Shown here piece by piece: positions 40,386 to 54,500 of a stretch of DNA of 64,000 nucleotides. Made by a program: the position numbers and the translations under genes. Source of the stretch: Cardinalis cardinalis (lineage: Eukaryota > Chordata > Aves > Passeriformes > Cardinalidae); assembly GCA_014549065.1 (NCBI GenBank), contig JACDOX010000038.1:5342547-5406546 (forward strand). Direction: 5' to 3'. The notes beneath the pieces were generated by a model. It had not been told where the DNA came from. It saw only the letters and a list, made by a program, of their open reading frames with translations, and did not search any database. The first letter of the stretch is position 1. The number at the start of each line of letters is the position of its first letter.

Positions 40386-43300
40386 CTCCCCATTTTGCAT
40401 TATCCTTCTCATGAGGAAACCAAGACAAATGCATATTCAAAGTAGTGCTGATTTTCCAAACAGTATTAAGTTTCTCTCCCTGTACTGTGGCCAAGGGATT
40501 TGTTTGCTTTTTGCTCTAATACAACCACATGCTCTGTTTCCAACACGGACATACCTGTGTTCTTCCTGGGAGACTGTCACTAATTCCAGCACAGCCGGAT
40601 GAGACAGCAGTGAATATTGTTCCTGACAGGGTTATTACTTTGTACTTAGAATGCTGAAACATTTAGAAAAATTATCCCAATTTCAGTGTTTATTCATATG
40701 GTACGACATTACTGTTCCAGAAGCAACACCACACTCTGCCATTAATCCTGTGTGACAGGGCTGCTCTGCTGTCCATGCTGATAGCATCTGTATGAAAGGA
40801 AGAACAGAAGATCAAACCACACATAAACTGACTCCAGGGCTGAAATTAAGAATAATCCTTCCAATGAAACAAAAAAGGTTTGGAAAGGGTTGACATTTTA
40901 ATAATGTACTGCCAATAAGACAAAAATGCAACAAAAACTTCTCAGTTCAAAAATATAGGAACAATGCTGAAAGCTGTAATATGCTGCTAGTTTAGATAAT
41001 CCATGAAGGATCCAGCTGCTGAGAGAGGAGGTTCTGGTGAAGAACCTAATTTTTCTGCTTAAACAATTTTCAGTTCAGAAAGTTCTGTCTCCAACTTACC
41101 AGATGCTGTAGGGAGCCAGAGCAGGGTGAAGAATAGATTTTTAGCTTGATGCTAGTTCTAAAAAATATGAAAAAAGTAGTTTGTGGATGAAGAAAACATT
41201 TTGTATTGTTCAAACATTTTGGCATTGAGCATTTAAAACTTTCAAACTGAACCTGAAGAATTTTGATATAAAGTTGAGGCAAGTCAGAAGATGTTGAAAA
41301 GAATGCTCCAGCTGCTTTGAAGTTTGGGTGCTTGTTTCTCCCCCCATTTTGTGCATATGAACAATTTGACTAAGCTGATAATTACTCCAAATGACTCCAA
41401 AGTAACTTTTTTTTTTCTCCAGAGAACCTCTGGCTATCAAAATGTCATCCCTCTGTGTAGCAAGCAGATACAAAGAGAAAAGTCTCCCACTTGTGTCCCT
41501 TTAAGTTGCTTCAATACTCCTTAAAAATGTGAGATATGACACCTAAACCCCATCATTTCAGTTAAAGTACAGACAGTGAAAGCAAAGTCACAATGACTGC
41601 TTTATTCTAACAGTAATTTCTGACTACTGGTATCCACTTGCTGAGCTGATGTGGAAAACCCTCATGCTCCAGAAGGTCAGTTCAATATAAAGTTCTATAA
41701 AGATTAATTCATAAAAATCCTCCCTTTCATGAAAGAAGCTTCTTGTGAAGTCTTCAATGAAGCAAACCTATGCCTATATGAGCAGAACAATTTCTGCTAC
41801 AAACACCATCCCCACTCCATCCCATCCCTTCTTGCACAGCTCTCTGCACCCTGGGAGAGCAAGAGATGCAGGGCCAGGCTAGTGCAGCCACCCCTCTCCT
41901 TGAGGAACGGGGAAAAACAGGGAAGTCCCTGACAGGGAGAGCTTCCTGAGATCCATCTAACTGTAGGAATCGTGTACCTCCTGGCTGGATGTGAGCAGAG
42001 GTGAGGCAGGCACACAGCTGCTCAGTGTACCTTAAATGAGCGCCGCTGCTGTGCCTCACCAGTGACATCCACTGCAGCACCTGCCTCCAATGTAACAGGC
42101 CTGAAAGCAGCCAAGTGACTCTATTTAAAACTAAAGAGGAAAGTACAAAGCTTTGAAGTCAGAAGGCATATAATGAATTCAGCAAAACTTTATATTTCAA
42201 AGACAGTTCTATTTGCAGAAGCCATCTGCCCAGAGTAGAGCTCGAACATGCACTTCTGACAGGAGTCAAAAGAGCTGAGGGAAACAGATCTCACTGAGGA
42301 TGTTTCAGATCATCCATTCCCACAATATCTGAAATGTCACTTTGTAGTGGAGCAGCTTCCATCTTTATATCAATTACAACATTTACATCCAGNTCCCACA
42401 GTGTTGCTGGCATTTGAGGAGACTGTCCAGTCCAGTAGCTCCCAGCAATTTCTAATTAGATATGCCAATAAGATATCACTGCTTGTTCCTCCTAATGGTA
42501 ACTGTGAGCTCTCTGAAGCTTTACCTTAAGCTACTGTCTTTATCCCTCCAGTGATCATTGACCTTCCTCTGTCCCCTTGCCAGCACTCAGCTTTTAAGCC
42601 ACAAATCCAGAGATAGCTCCATCCAGAAGGACAAGGGGAAGTGTGATGTGCAGCCCTTTCTTTCACAGGGCAGGAGCACAACCCTTGAGTCAGGTTGTCT
42701 TCACAAGCAGCAAATGCAAACCCACCCTTGGAAAGAACCAGCATCAGAGACAGCTTTTCCCAGCACCTTCTTCCCAGAGCATCCATCAGCCAAACTGTTC
42801 TGCAGCATGCTAGGGCTTATATTTTTACTGCAGGCAAAAAACATTGTGTAAAACTCAAAACAAGTCTGTTTAAGAATTCCCTCTGATGTCTCTGGTCTTT
42901 CATCTGACCCATAAGAGCCATTAAAATTCTGTCTGATAACTGNTTTCCTGAGAGCACAAGAGCCAGGCAAGACCATGCCAGCCTCAGATTCTACCAATAT
43001 TTCTCCTGGCTTAAAACAGACACTCAGATAAGCCTGCAAGTCATCTGTGAAGCCCACCTATGTCTTAGACTTTGAAGATTATTCTCTTACTCACAAGTAA
43101 GCAGAGAAAAACAGAGGTTATTCCCCTGGGAAAAGGTTGAAAACTGGAAGTTTACATCGGCCAGCAGCTGGGGCAGCTGAAAAGAGCTTGGCCACGGCCA
43201 CTGGTCCTAGCAGAACTTGGAACTGTGCGAATGCTGACTGTCCACAGGCAGAATCTCCCCAAATCTCTCCCCAGGTGCACTGCTGGCATTTACAGACCTT

Positions 43301-44170
43301 GTAGGATCATTGCTGTCTTTGATAGTGAACAGTGACCCTAATAGAGGCAAAAGTTACCATGGAGAATGGAGAGAGTATAAGCCAGCAGAGAGAGAGATAG
43401 TATGACTGTGTAAGCCTTATTTATTAGAAATAATCTTAAAAACAGTTTCCTCCTATTCCCAAAATCTTTACTTTCTTTTAGTGCTCACTGGATGCCGTCT
43501 ATTGCAGATGTACACAGTTTCTAGTGTTGTAGTGTTTCAGCTCATCAGAATATTGAGTGTATTTCACTTAAAGACATTCCTGTCAAGTAGCTATTTCTTC
43601 ACTCGTGGGTTTGGTTAAGACATTATCAGCCTTTGCTCACCTGCACTCATATTTATGCCTGTGGGAAACCAGGCCCAGAGCCCTGTTGCAGCACGTCACA
43701 GAGCCCTTCTAGGAAAGGCTCTCTAGGATGGGAAGGAAGCAGAGTGTAACACGCATCCTTGACAGCCTTGAAACAGGAGGTTTTAGCCTCTGCAGCTTTG
43801 TCAGTCCAAGAGATTGTTTTTCTGTGCCTGTAGCTGTGGATGAAGGTGGGGGTAGAGATCCTCCACACTATGACAGCAATTCAGAGAAGTGTTTCAGAGC
43901 CCCTGTGCCACAGATGACACACAAGAAGCTGAAATTAGGTTGCAACCACTGGCACACAATCCCACCTCTGATCTTACTGTGACTCCAGGAGAGGAAAAAA
44001 CTATACTGACACACTGCTGCCCTGGCTTCAGCTGGGCTCTGTCTGCATCCAGCTCTTCTTGGGTCAGTGCCTGCACAGCAAGAGGAGAAAGTCTTCCAAG
44101 TGAACTTTTTCCTAGTCTCAAAATAGCTGCTGTTAAAGAAAAAGCAGATTCTTCTCAAGCAGTGGCAATT

Positions 44171-44190
44171 ATTATAATAATAATAATAAA
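44171..44190. repeat. TAA microsatellite
   Basis: A short trinucleotide run of TAA/ATA units in intergenic DNA. Confidence 0.85.
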
Positions 44191-46317
44191 AACCCACAAT
44201 AAACCCACTGGTATTCACATAAAGAAATTCCAACTGCAGCCTTCCATTAATACTGCCTGAATTAGCATAGCATCCCAACAGGATTGCAGACCCTCACTGA
44301 GCCATGTGACACATTCTCCAGTTGGTGTCTGTCAGGGCAAACCCGTACAGGTACAATCACCTCTAAAATGCTGAGGCTCAGGTGCTTCTCACTGTCTTAC
44401 AATCTCTATGTCCATCCTGCTGCAGGACCTCCCAGGAGCAGGTAGAAAACCTGCTGAATTGCTGCTGATGCCTAGTGATAATTGCCCACAGAAGAGGCTG
44501 CTTAACACAGCATTATCCCCAACCCTTTATCTTAAATTTTTGGACAGTAATTTCTTTCTTGTTGTTCTCAAGTTTTGGGGGGCTAATTTATTATCTGGAC
44601 ACCTTCCCTCAGCAGGTTACTTCCTTCCCATTTTGAGGCCAGCTGTTGTCTTCAGAGGCAATGGACAGCCAGATGGACTGAGCGATGTACTCACCTGTTC
44701 GACACTGTTCTGTCAGCACTGCTTTTGGTGAAGGGTAAGACAAGGATTTGGCAAACACCAGTGACTGGTTTTTTCCACTTTTTCTTTTTAAAATGGCAAC
44801 TCCACACATGTTATGGGTTTATTCCAAACTGAGCATTTTTTATTTTTCCTTCTCAGAAAAAACCTGTGGCAGAGCAAGCTGAAGCATAAATTGTCATTCT
44901 GGCAGTTAATGCATTACTGGGTTTTAATGCATAGAGGTGGGCACTGGAAATAGGTTCCTTTTGGTTCTTGAATTTTATAGGGAAGGATGGGAGAGGGAAC
45001 AGGAGCATAAAACCTGAAACAATTTCTGAAGGTGTAAAACAGTGGCAAGCCCTAGTTCAACAGTCTAATTGCAGACCATGGCTGTAAGGGGCAGCNGACA
45101 CTTTTCCCAGGACAAAACTGCCTCACCATGGAGGCCAAAATGTTGGATTTGGAATCCAGAGTACTTTTTAAGCACATACATTGAGGAGTCAAGCAAGTAA
45201 AATCACAGCTGACAAATTCTTTGTGTTCCAGCAATATACAACTGAAGTGCTAATACATATCAGCTGTACCTACATGTCAGCTCTTTTGAAACAAAGGTAA
45301 TTTCTTTTCTGTACCATGAGAAGGAGAAGGTCAACAAAGACACATTTAGTCCAGGCTCTGCACTGATAAGAGGTCTAGTGCAGGCTGTTCTTTCCTGCTT
45401 CAGAAAGTCTGAAAAACCAGGAGCTAGACTCTTCTTCAGCATAACCTGACATTAAAATGGCATTCTTCAAAAAGTGTCTGCAATAAACCAGCATTTTATT
45501 ACTGAGAAGGTGTGCTCCGAGATTGGATCAAGGTCATATCTGCTGAATTTAACGACAGAAAATGAGCTTGTGACATATTACTTGTGCAGAGTTAACTTGG
45601 CCAAGAGATAATTAATGGAAGATGTGTTGTTGAGTCCCGTGTGCTGCTTTTAAAGTCTCAAGCTTTAATTGGTACCATTGGCTCTTGTAAAATAAACTGT
45701 GCTTCTGATCCAGCTCAGAAATCAAAATATNACATTAAAAAAAAAGAAAAGAGAAAACAAAGTGTTTTACTTTAGGAACTGGCCTTCTGATAAAGTGTTT
45801 TAAAATTCAGAGTGTTTTAAATGGGTTTCTGGCTCCCAGAGCTGTTACTCTCCTCAAAGTTTTGATATATGTTCTCTGATTTCCCTGCCACAACTTATAC
45901 TTTATGTAGCTGGTGACTCTTGATGACGCATTTTGATGCACTCCGCACAACCACACACTAGCATGAACCAAGAGCTCACCATATTTCTGGCTGTGGAGCT
46001 TGAGTAAACATGGACCTGTGCCCAGACAGAGTTGGCAGTGGCTGGAAAACTAATACTGAAAGTCTAACAAGAACAGGCAAAAAATCTGCTCTGCTTGAAA
46101 ACATGGCACTGGAGCAAAGCTGTCATCTTTCAGTGTACTAAGGGCTTTCAGGCAGCCTAGTTTTGGTGTTGGGAGCTGGCACTACTCTTCCCAGTTCCCT
46201 GGCTCAATCCCACTCTTCACAGTCACTCAGGAGCTATTTCCACAAATCCTACTTGTGCACACAGATAAGGCAGAGCTGATAAGGAAGGAGAGGAGGCTCT
46301 GATAACAGAGTGTCTCT

Positions 46318-46445
46318 GCTGCTGACTCCCTGTGTGGCCTCATCACATCACGGCTCAATTTATCTCTATAAAATGACTAACAGCACTTCCCTACCTCCCA
46401 GGGGAATTGGGAGGATAAAAACAGTGACAGCCACAAAGCACAAAG
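46318..46445 (+). repeat. MIR-like SINE relic
   Basis: The segment GCTGCTGACTCCCTGTGTGG, then a CATCACATCACGGCTCAATT stretch, TATCTCTATAAAATGACTAA, CAGCACTTCCCTACCTCCCA and GGGGAATTGGGAGGATAAAA matches the order of the MIR body (tRNA-like right part, 'TCTGTAAAATG' core, 'CCTACCTC', 'GTGAGGAT'). It is an old plus-strand copy. Confidence 0.75.
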
Positions 46446-49400
46446 TTGTTACAGCCTCCAGAGTGACTGTCAGCTTCAGCACATAGGCTGCCCTCAGACC
46501 CAGTGCTGACAGCATTCCCAGCAGCTGCTCCATTGGATGGAGCACGTGTCATGCTTCTCTGGTATAGGTGTCCCTAGGCTCAGAGGGTTGAACCTCATAC
46601 TAACTATATTCTGCCTCAGAGAAGGTAAACCTCTTTCATTTGGTTTCTTATTTTCTTCCAGGAGAAGACAGCAAAGGAAACCTCTGCCACCCTGGATGTG
46701 CTGGGGAAAACTAAGCATGGGATCACCCCCTGCCCTGTGACAGCCTCCTCCCCTGATGGGAGAAGCTGAAAAGCCATAATGAGAGCCATACTGGCAGCTT
46801 CTGCTCCTCCCTCCTCCACAAAAGCAACTAGGTGTGGAAAGACGCTGTCAAACCCTACACCACATCAGCTCTTGCCACAAGTGCTCCCTCACTTCTAACC
46901 ACCCTGAAAGGAAGCACAGTGTAAACAGTCTAGTAAGATCTATTCCAGATGCCCGCTGCGGTACATTAGGAGATTAACATATTAACTCTTAAAAGCCCTC
47001 TAATTTTAAGGAGAACTCTGTACTTAAGCTGAAAGAAATTTTGCAGAGATCAGCAGAGTCCCTCTGAAGGTAGGGAAGCAGGGAAACCTGTTAACAGCAG
47101 ACTCTATGGATAATTGAGAAAATTATTCAATGCTACTTTTAAAGTACTTTGGATTACAATATTACATGGGNTGGTAGTACTTTTCTCTTAATCTTTTCAA
47201 GTATACATTTGCAATGGTTTGTTTATTGCTAGGTTTTGCCTTGCAATCAGATAAACACGGGTTTTACTCCAACTGGAGCTCCAACTAAGCAGAGCAAGCC
47301 ATGTCAGACATGGCAAGAAAGACCATGGACAAATATGTCTACTTGATGCAACAAGTTTGGGGGAGGGGGGATTGGACAGTGGTTTTGGGCGTATTGTATT
47401 ACCTACAATCTGTCATTAAAGTACTATTTTTTAAAGAAACAGGAGACAAAACAAGTAGCTCAAAACTGTACAAGGACCTGAGGCGCATACTAAAACGGCC
47501 CATGGGGCAGGGAGAGGCAGAAGCAAGGACATGATAGAGGTCAGCACGGTGCATGGGAGGGATAAACCTTCTGAAATATCCAGGACTGGCACCGTGCCCA
47601 GTATAAACATCCTGGAGCCTGGCAGGCTTCTCCTAAAAACAAGTTTCCCAAGTGACACTACCTCAGTTGGACCGTTCTGCCACTGGGGCTGATTAAGGAG
47701 AGCAGCTGTGACCAGCCTCCTCCTCCTGCCTGTGAGCAGCTGCATCTTCTAGGCAAAGAGGAGGAAGAGGCACGTGTTACACCTTTTGCACCACAATTGA
47801 TTTGTTTCCGTGTCTTCCACCATGCCGTGTACGTACTCTGACTGAGCTCTGCAGAAATCAGCAGTGACAATAAGTGCACTTTCACAACCAGCTGCTCCTA
47901 TGGCCCCTTCACCTGGCCAAATAGACAACATATATGTCTTTTTAATTATCAAGGAGCACTCACAAACAAATGCTATGAAAATCTGGCCCTGAAACAGTGC
48001 TCAGAGCAAAAATTAGCCCCAGAGCAATTGGATGTTTAGGCATGTTTCCCACTTTTTCATCTATACATACTAAGCAGCAAGAAAGCTGGTAGAACCAGAG
48101 AGCTGGGAACATCCCTNGTGGAGGAAAGATCTGGCTGCTAGGGGTCTGTAGTGGTTTCTCTGGAGGACCATGCTTCTGGGCAGGCAGTACTGGAGAAAAA
48201 AAGACACATCTAAGGCAGGCTAGGCTGTCAGGGAGCCACAGCAGGAGTGGCATGACATGGCTTGCAGACAGAGTCCCAGCTTGCCCCAGAAACCCTGTTC
48301 TCAGCCTGGAGTGCATCTGCCCTCATTCCTGAGCAGCACCACATAAAGTGTCCATATGGGACAACCACCTCAATGTAAAAACACACAACCCAAACCAGTC
48401 AACAATTCAGGAAACCAAAGCTGCTGCTTTTCCTCAAGGTGGATTTCTTTTGGAGCCAACTATTCATATTTCCTCCCAGTCTTGTCAACATGGTCCAGGC
48501 AAAAGCTGTTTGGGTAAAATAGGCTGCTGTCCCGGTTTTGTCCTGTTCCTTTCACCTTTACTTCACATGAGGATGATGCATATTCCATTTCACACAAGCC
48601 CAGAAGTATGCAAATGATTATGTATGACCAGCTACATATATAATTGTCTTAGATGTAGGCCTATAAATGATTCATTAAGATCTGTATCAGCTGGTTATTT
48701 AATGTGTTCTACTAATTAAAACTTTGTGATAAAGACAACTACAGCTCTCTGTAATTATGCCTCTGGACAATGCAATGCACTTCCAACTAGTATTTGAAAT
48801 CCTGGGTGTAAGTTGACTCCTAAAGTAGGGTAGAAAAATATAGGTTAACTACTGCTCTTAATTGCCCTTCATTACTAAGATTATTGTAGAATTTCATTGT
48901 ACAACTCCCTGAGACTCTTCTGCATGGTGCACATCACAGTCACCNTTAGGTGACAGTGCTGTACACTGCATTATCCTTTTGTACACCTGAGAAGCTTGTG
49001 GGAGGGGAAGAAAAAGGGAAAAAAAAATTACTGTTTCAGCTGGAAGGAATGTGTCTGGTTTGGCTCATCTGGAAGGGAGTGGACCAAAGAAATGTTTGAG
49101 GAAATGCAGTGTTTTACCCTACATGATCAAATTTGGCATTTCGTGCTCAAGCTAGAGATCCTGCTAGGCTCAGTGTAAGTTTCTCCTGAGTAAGGCCCAC
49201 AGATCTGTGGTCACCATGTGCTGGATACAGCTTCCAGAAGAAAGAAACACAGTGACTCAGAAAGCACATTAGGCACTATTTTGTTGGTCAAAAAAGAAGT
49301 TTCACTAAGTTTATGCCAGCATAACTAAGCAAGTCTAACTCAGTTTGGTTACAGTCTCATTCTCTCAAAATATGTTTGATGTTGAAGGGAGTATGTCTAT

Positions 49401-51449
49401 ATATGAAACAGATAAGAAAATTAAAATATTTTTTGGGGATGGCTATCAATGTAATAAAACATCAGTAATAAGTGAGAAATTCTAAGTAAAAGATGCTTTT
49501 CCTAAGCAGCTTATGCTAAGAATATAAGTCTTGCCCCACTACCAAAAGACTACATTTAGTGTCATCCTTCTAATTTCATTGGGAGCCTAATATCACCACT
49601 AGGATAAACATTAAGATCAGTCACCTCCGTGGCTCTTCCACTGCCATTTCTGCTTGGTTAGACAAATGGGAGGTGACTGCCCCTGTGTCAACACTTGTCA
49701 TCTCCTGAGAGGATGCTCAGCTGGCTCCTGTCATTGTCAGTCCAGGGCATGTTACACCCAGGGGAATGACTCAGGTATAACTTGTTGGCTCTTGTTAGGC
49801 ATAGGACATTGCCTAAACCCTGAAGTCTGCATCCCACAGGAGCAGTGCGCTAATCTAATCTCTGGTTAGTTTCTATAAACACTAATTTGCGAAGACAAAN
49901 CAAAAACTATGGAAGATGTATTACTCAAATGCCTTTTGGTCCCCAAAGGTGACCTGGTATAGTCCATACCACTATGGCCAGTACCATTAACTCACTAGCA
50001 AAGCAGCAGCCAGAAACAAACTCCATGCTGACCCTACATGCTTTCTTCTCCCTGCAATCTTTTTCAGCTTCTCATATCCAGCCTCATTCACATGGTACCT
50101 CATCCACAAAAGCTACTGAAGGAAAAGGCTAGAATGCAATAGGTAAAGAAAGTCTTTAAATATAACTTTGCTTTGGTTATCAAGGTTTTTACTGACTGAC
50201 CTTGTGCCTATCATAGCATAGGACTAGTATGTAAAAAAACTTTGACTATATTGTACAAAAAATCCTAACAAAGCCCAGTTTCCTACAGATCTGCATCTCA
50301 GACCACCTTACAGTGCCTTCTCTATTCACTTCTCTGTTACTCTCATGATGCATTGGATGTGATTAGTCCTCAGTCACTGTTGTCTCATCTTTTCTTTGCC
50401 ATGTGTTGATGTCTAAGTTTCAAGTTAAGCTCTTCAGTCATTTCTGATTGCACTGCTGATAGCAGCCTCTGGAGATTACTCACAGTGTAGCTTTCTACAC
50501 TACGGGAGCATTTCACAAGGGTTGTCTCTCCAAAGATCTTCTTTAATTAAACTGATAGGAACTTAACTCTGGTTGAGACTCCTACCGATATTTTATCAAA
50601 AGTAATTCAGACTGGTCAGTCTCAAATAAAGAGATGCAGACCAAGTGAGTGCTTAAGTCTCAAATTTCCCATGAGACAAACAAGTTTACAACAGGATAAC
50701 TCCGTGTGTACCAGCTCCAGCCCATGATGGTTGTAACAATGCCAGCACACTGTAATACCATGTAGAGAAGGACTCTGGGCTTAAAAAGGAAAGAGATGAA
50801 GCTGAAGCTGTTCAAGAATTCCTCAGAAAGCATCAGCCTTGCTCCTGTCTTTGAAAGATGTCTCGGATAACTTTTTTCTTCCTTAGGAGCATCTTGCAGA
50901 GTGGTCCCACTGACCAGCAGTATTCCTAGCAAGGGAAATGAGGTAGTGGACAACACTCAAGGGGTTCACCTGTACACAACTCAGTGCCATTTTCCAAGCT
51001 ATTTGTATGGCCACCTTAGCAAACCACGACAGACAAGAAGCAGCTTCTATGAGGTGATAAAATCCAGTCAAGTTCACCCTGACCTGAAACTATAAGGTCA
51101 GTCAGAAACTGTAAGTACAGCTTATCCCTGTCAAGCCTCACACTTGAGCAACATTGTAGAGCAGTAGGTGCCAGTGAGCGAAGGGCAAGCACAGACCAGG
51201 CTCAGGCTTAGCTGCAGTCACAGGTGCGTGGCTGTGGCAGCACACAGATGGAGTACAAACAGGGTGTGCTGGCACCTGGAACAGCAGCAGGAACATCTAG
51301 AGCCTGAAAGGATAGGGAGGAGGACAGTCTACCTGCTACCCAACAAGGGCCACTCACTAGCATGGACACATGTGCAGCCCTGAGAGGGAAGAAGGGGGAT
51401 CCTAACATCACTTACTAAGCTGAGGGCTCAGTGAGCAACTCATGGCTGC

Positions 51450-51504
51450 AAACAGCCTTGGTGCAACTCAAGACTTGCTGTCTTGAGTTGCACCAAGGCT
51501 GTTT
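51450..51504. repeat. Perfect 25-bp inverted repeat with 5-bp loop
   Basis: The left arm, 51450-51474, begins AAACAGCCTTGG and ends CTCAAGAC. The right arm, 51480-51504, is its exact reverse complement. The spacer is TTGCT. Pairing stops abruptly at both ends: the bases just outside the arms (C and C) do not pair, and the outer flanks show no continued complementarity. A transcript from either strand would fold into a 25-bp hairpin with no bulge. No target-site duplication or transposon terminus is seen, so a MITE is not supported; origin by template switching during replication is the simplest explanation. Confidence 0.9.
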
Positions 51505-54500
51505 CCTCACATATTCTCTGGCTGCAGCAGTACTGCTGGAAAAGCATCAAATTCCCGTTGCAAAACCATTCCATCGAATAGCAGAGGCACTCAAACAGGG
51601 AAAATGCTGGTTCCCACTTGTGCTGCGGCATTTACCTGCAGCCTTTGAGTGACATCATCCTGGCACTCTCCTCCAAAAGCAGGTTGTTATAGACATTGAC
51701 TGATGGTAGGAAATGAGTTATCATCTCCCCTGAAAAGACATGGAAACAGAACAGGATTAGATGTTTTATCCCAAGGGCCATGAGAAGAAATGGGGTCTAA
51801 TCCAGAATTAGAGTGAGGGTGCTCTAACAATAGGCTACAAACTCTAGGTCTGTGTGCTGTCTAGCACAATGTGGCCATAATCCTGCTGAGGCCTCCAGGC
51901 AGCACTGCAACATGCATCATCATAATAATGAGTTTCTAATCCCAATCAAGTACCCAACCCAGTAGGCACCGCCTGACTCACAGAAAGGATTAGCTGACAG
52001 ATGTAAACAATAGTTGTGGGAGTTGCTGTGTCCATTATGCAATCCTTTTATGCTGAGTTCACAGAAAGAGCTGAGAAAATTAGGAGCTTCTGCTGAGAAC
52101 ATAACTAACTGAGATTTTCAAATATATATAATGGATAGTCTCATTCTTCTAGGGATAACCCATTGATACCAGTGCACCCCATTTCTACCTCTTGAATCAA
52201 CCAGATTAACAAGGAATAGAGACTCATGTTCATACCATGAGACAATAAAGACAAGGTACTTACAAGATGATCCTCTGAAGCACCATGCCTGCCTCTTCCC
52301 AGGTCCTACTTTCTTTTATCACAGAAGCACCTCTGTCACAAGTTGGAACATGTGGGGGAAGCAGGGGGCTCATGGGAAAAAATCAACAGAAATTAGAGAA
52401 ATTAACATTTCTATATGAGAATGAAAAAAATTTGAGATAGAATAGATGTTTTGCTATTAAAATGTGTGCTACTGGTCTAGAATTTAATTCCAGGAATAGA
52501 TGAGAGANATCTAGGAGACAGCCAGAATTGTTTGAGTTACTGTAACACAAGAAGAACTCATCTGAGGATGGACAGCTCTACTGCAGACTACACTGAGAGA
52601 CCACACTTAGCCTGGCTTCATCACTCACCTCACAAGGGTGCTGCTTAAACCCTCCCCTAGTTCAAGTTACAGTGAAAGTGTATTAAAAAGGGACAGTCCT
52701 CAGNTCTCACTTTTAGATAATTATGAAGGAAACAAAAAAATGGTTTTTATTAATTTCTCTCAGTATTCAGCTTTTGTAATTTATGTTTTCATGTTTCTAA
52801 TTTTGCCATCTTTTCTATAAGAAAAACAAGCTATATAATAATAAATCAGACCTAACACTTATCATTCCAGATTTTTTGGTCGAGGAGACAAAACAAACTC
52901 TTAGAAACAAGGGTTGCTGCTAACCTTGTCTGCAGGCATAAGAAAATCAAGGGGAATTATGTGTGCTAATTTTGTTATCTTTCTAAGGTTTGTGATCTCA
53001 AAAATCCTCAGGGGTTTTTTAAGATGCTCCCTATCTGTCAGTTCCAAGTAGGAAATGTTCCATGTGCATTCCTCAGATGAACAGCAATTAACAGTGAAAC
53101 AACAATTGTGATAAATTATGATAATAAAACAATGAAAGGAGCAGTAGTTCCTGCCTCTCCATTTGTCTTTTATACACCATCACAGCTTACTCNTTTTTTT
53201 GACCAAGCAGGACAAATACTCCAGCACAACTGACGGCAGAGCACTTGTGCTATGGACTCCAGCAGCAGCAGCAGGAGAGGGGCAAAGAAGAACTAAGTGA
53301 AAGGATTTCAGTATGATCTGGGATCTGTCAAAGAGCTCTTTAAGCTTTGCATGCTGGGTGATGCTGGAGCTGCAGCAGCAATGAGCACTTTGTTGGTCAC
53401 ATAGNTGTGGTCATGTCTGTTGGATTTGTGTGGGGGCTGCTGTCCTCAGCATCCTCACCAGCCTCTGATCCACGCGGCAGCCCATGAACAACACAGCTGA
53501 TACCAAACTCAAACATGCACTGCCAAGGCGACAGGGGGAAGGGCTGACAGCAGTGCTCGATCTGGGAAAGTGCCTCACCACTCCGCATAATGGACCAGTG
53601 TAACTGTAGCTAATGGAACTAGGTGTTGAACTAACGTAAACATTGCTTACTATTACAACACACTAAAGTTAATATTGCTTTGGGGGGAAAGATTCAATTT
53701 GCTCTTCTCTTTGTGCTCAAATTTTCACTTTTCTCATATGCTCACNTGGTCACAAGACAAGCTTTACATAGCTGTCTGGTTTTGGTAGATTTCAAACCAC
53801 GGGTTTTTGTAAGAGAGGTGTAACAAGCCAGAAACTGCTGTTTAAAACAAGTACTTTTGCAGAACAGAAAAAAAAAGCTGCAGAAGCATGAGCTCCAGTA
53901 GCTGTTGCTGCATTGAGCTGTTGGCCCTACTCGACCCAAGTCAAAGGTCGCTCTCAGCCAGTCCAGTACAAAGCCCCACACTGGCATCATGGTAGGCTCA
54001 AGTACACAAGGGTTGCTGAGAACACCAAAAGAAAGGACAGAAGTTGCTCATAGAGGTCTGGAACTAATATGCCTAAAATAACCTAAAGAGTATTAAAATA
54101 TGCCTAAAGAATAATCAAGTGTGCTGTAAGCATCTATCAGACCTGCAGACCATTTTCATATCTGTAACACCAAGAGAATAATAAGGGAACTTTGTCTTTA
54201 AACTGTGAGGTTTAGTAAATATCTCCTTTGCTTCATACTGAACAATAACAATGATTTAGTCACACATGAAAGAAGAGAAGTTGCTCCTTACATGTAGTGC
54301 TGGCCCAACACAATGGGTACTTCGACCATACCTCTGTACACTAGAGCATCCTGCAATTCATTTGTTTTCCACAGAATGAAGTTGAAGGTTGTAACCTATT
54401 CTGCAGTTTATTATTCCCTTTGCCCTTTTCCTTTCCCTGTATCTTATTTTTAGATAAGTAATAATATAGACTTTTTTTGCCATTGCTAGAGTATCTTTAT

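Noticed and set aside
40380..40440. Possible antisense MIR core (CCCCATTTTGCAT...GAGGAAACCAAGAC)
   Set aside because: The similarity is limited to about 40 bases next to a microsatellite, and the order of segments is not convincing.
51450..51504. MITE or conventional pre-miRNA interpretation of the hairpin
   Set aside because: No target-site duplication or transposon ends are visible, and a 25-bp stem with a 5-base loop is shorter and more perfect than typical animal pre-miRNAs.
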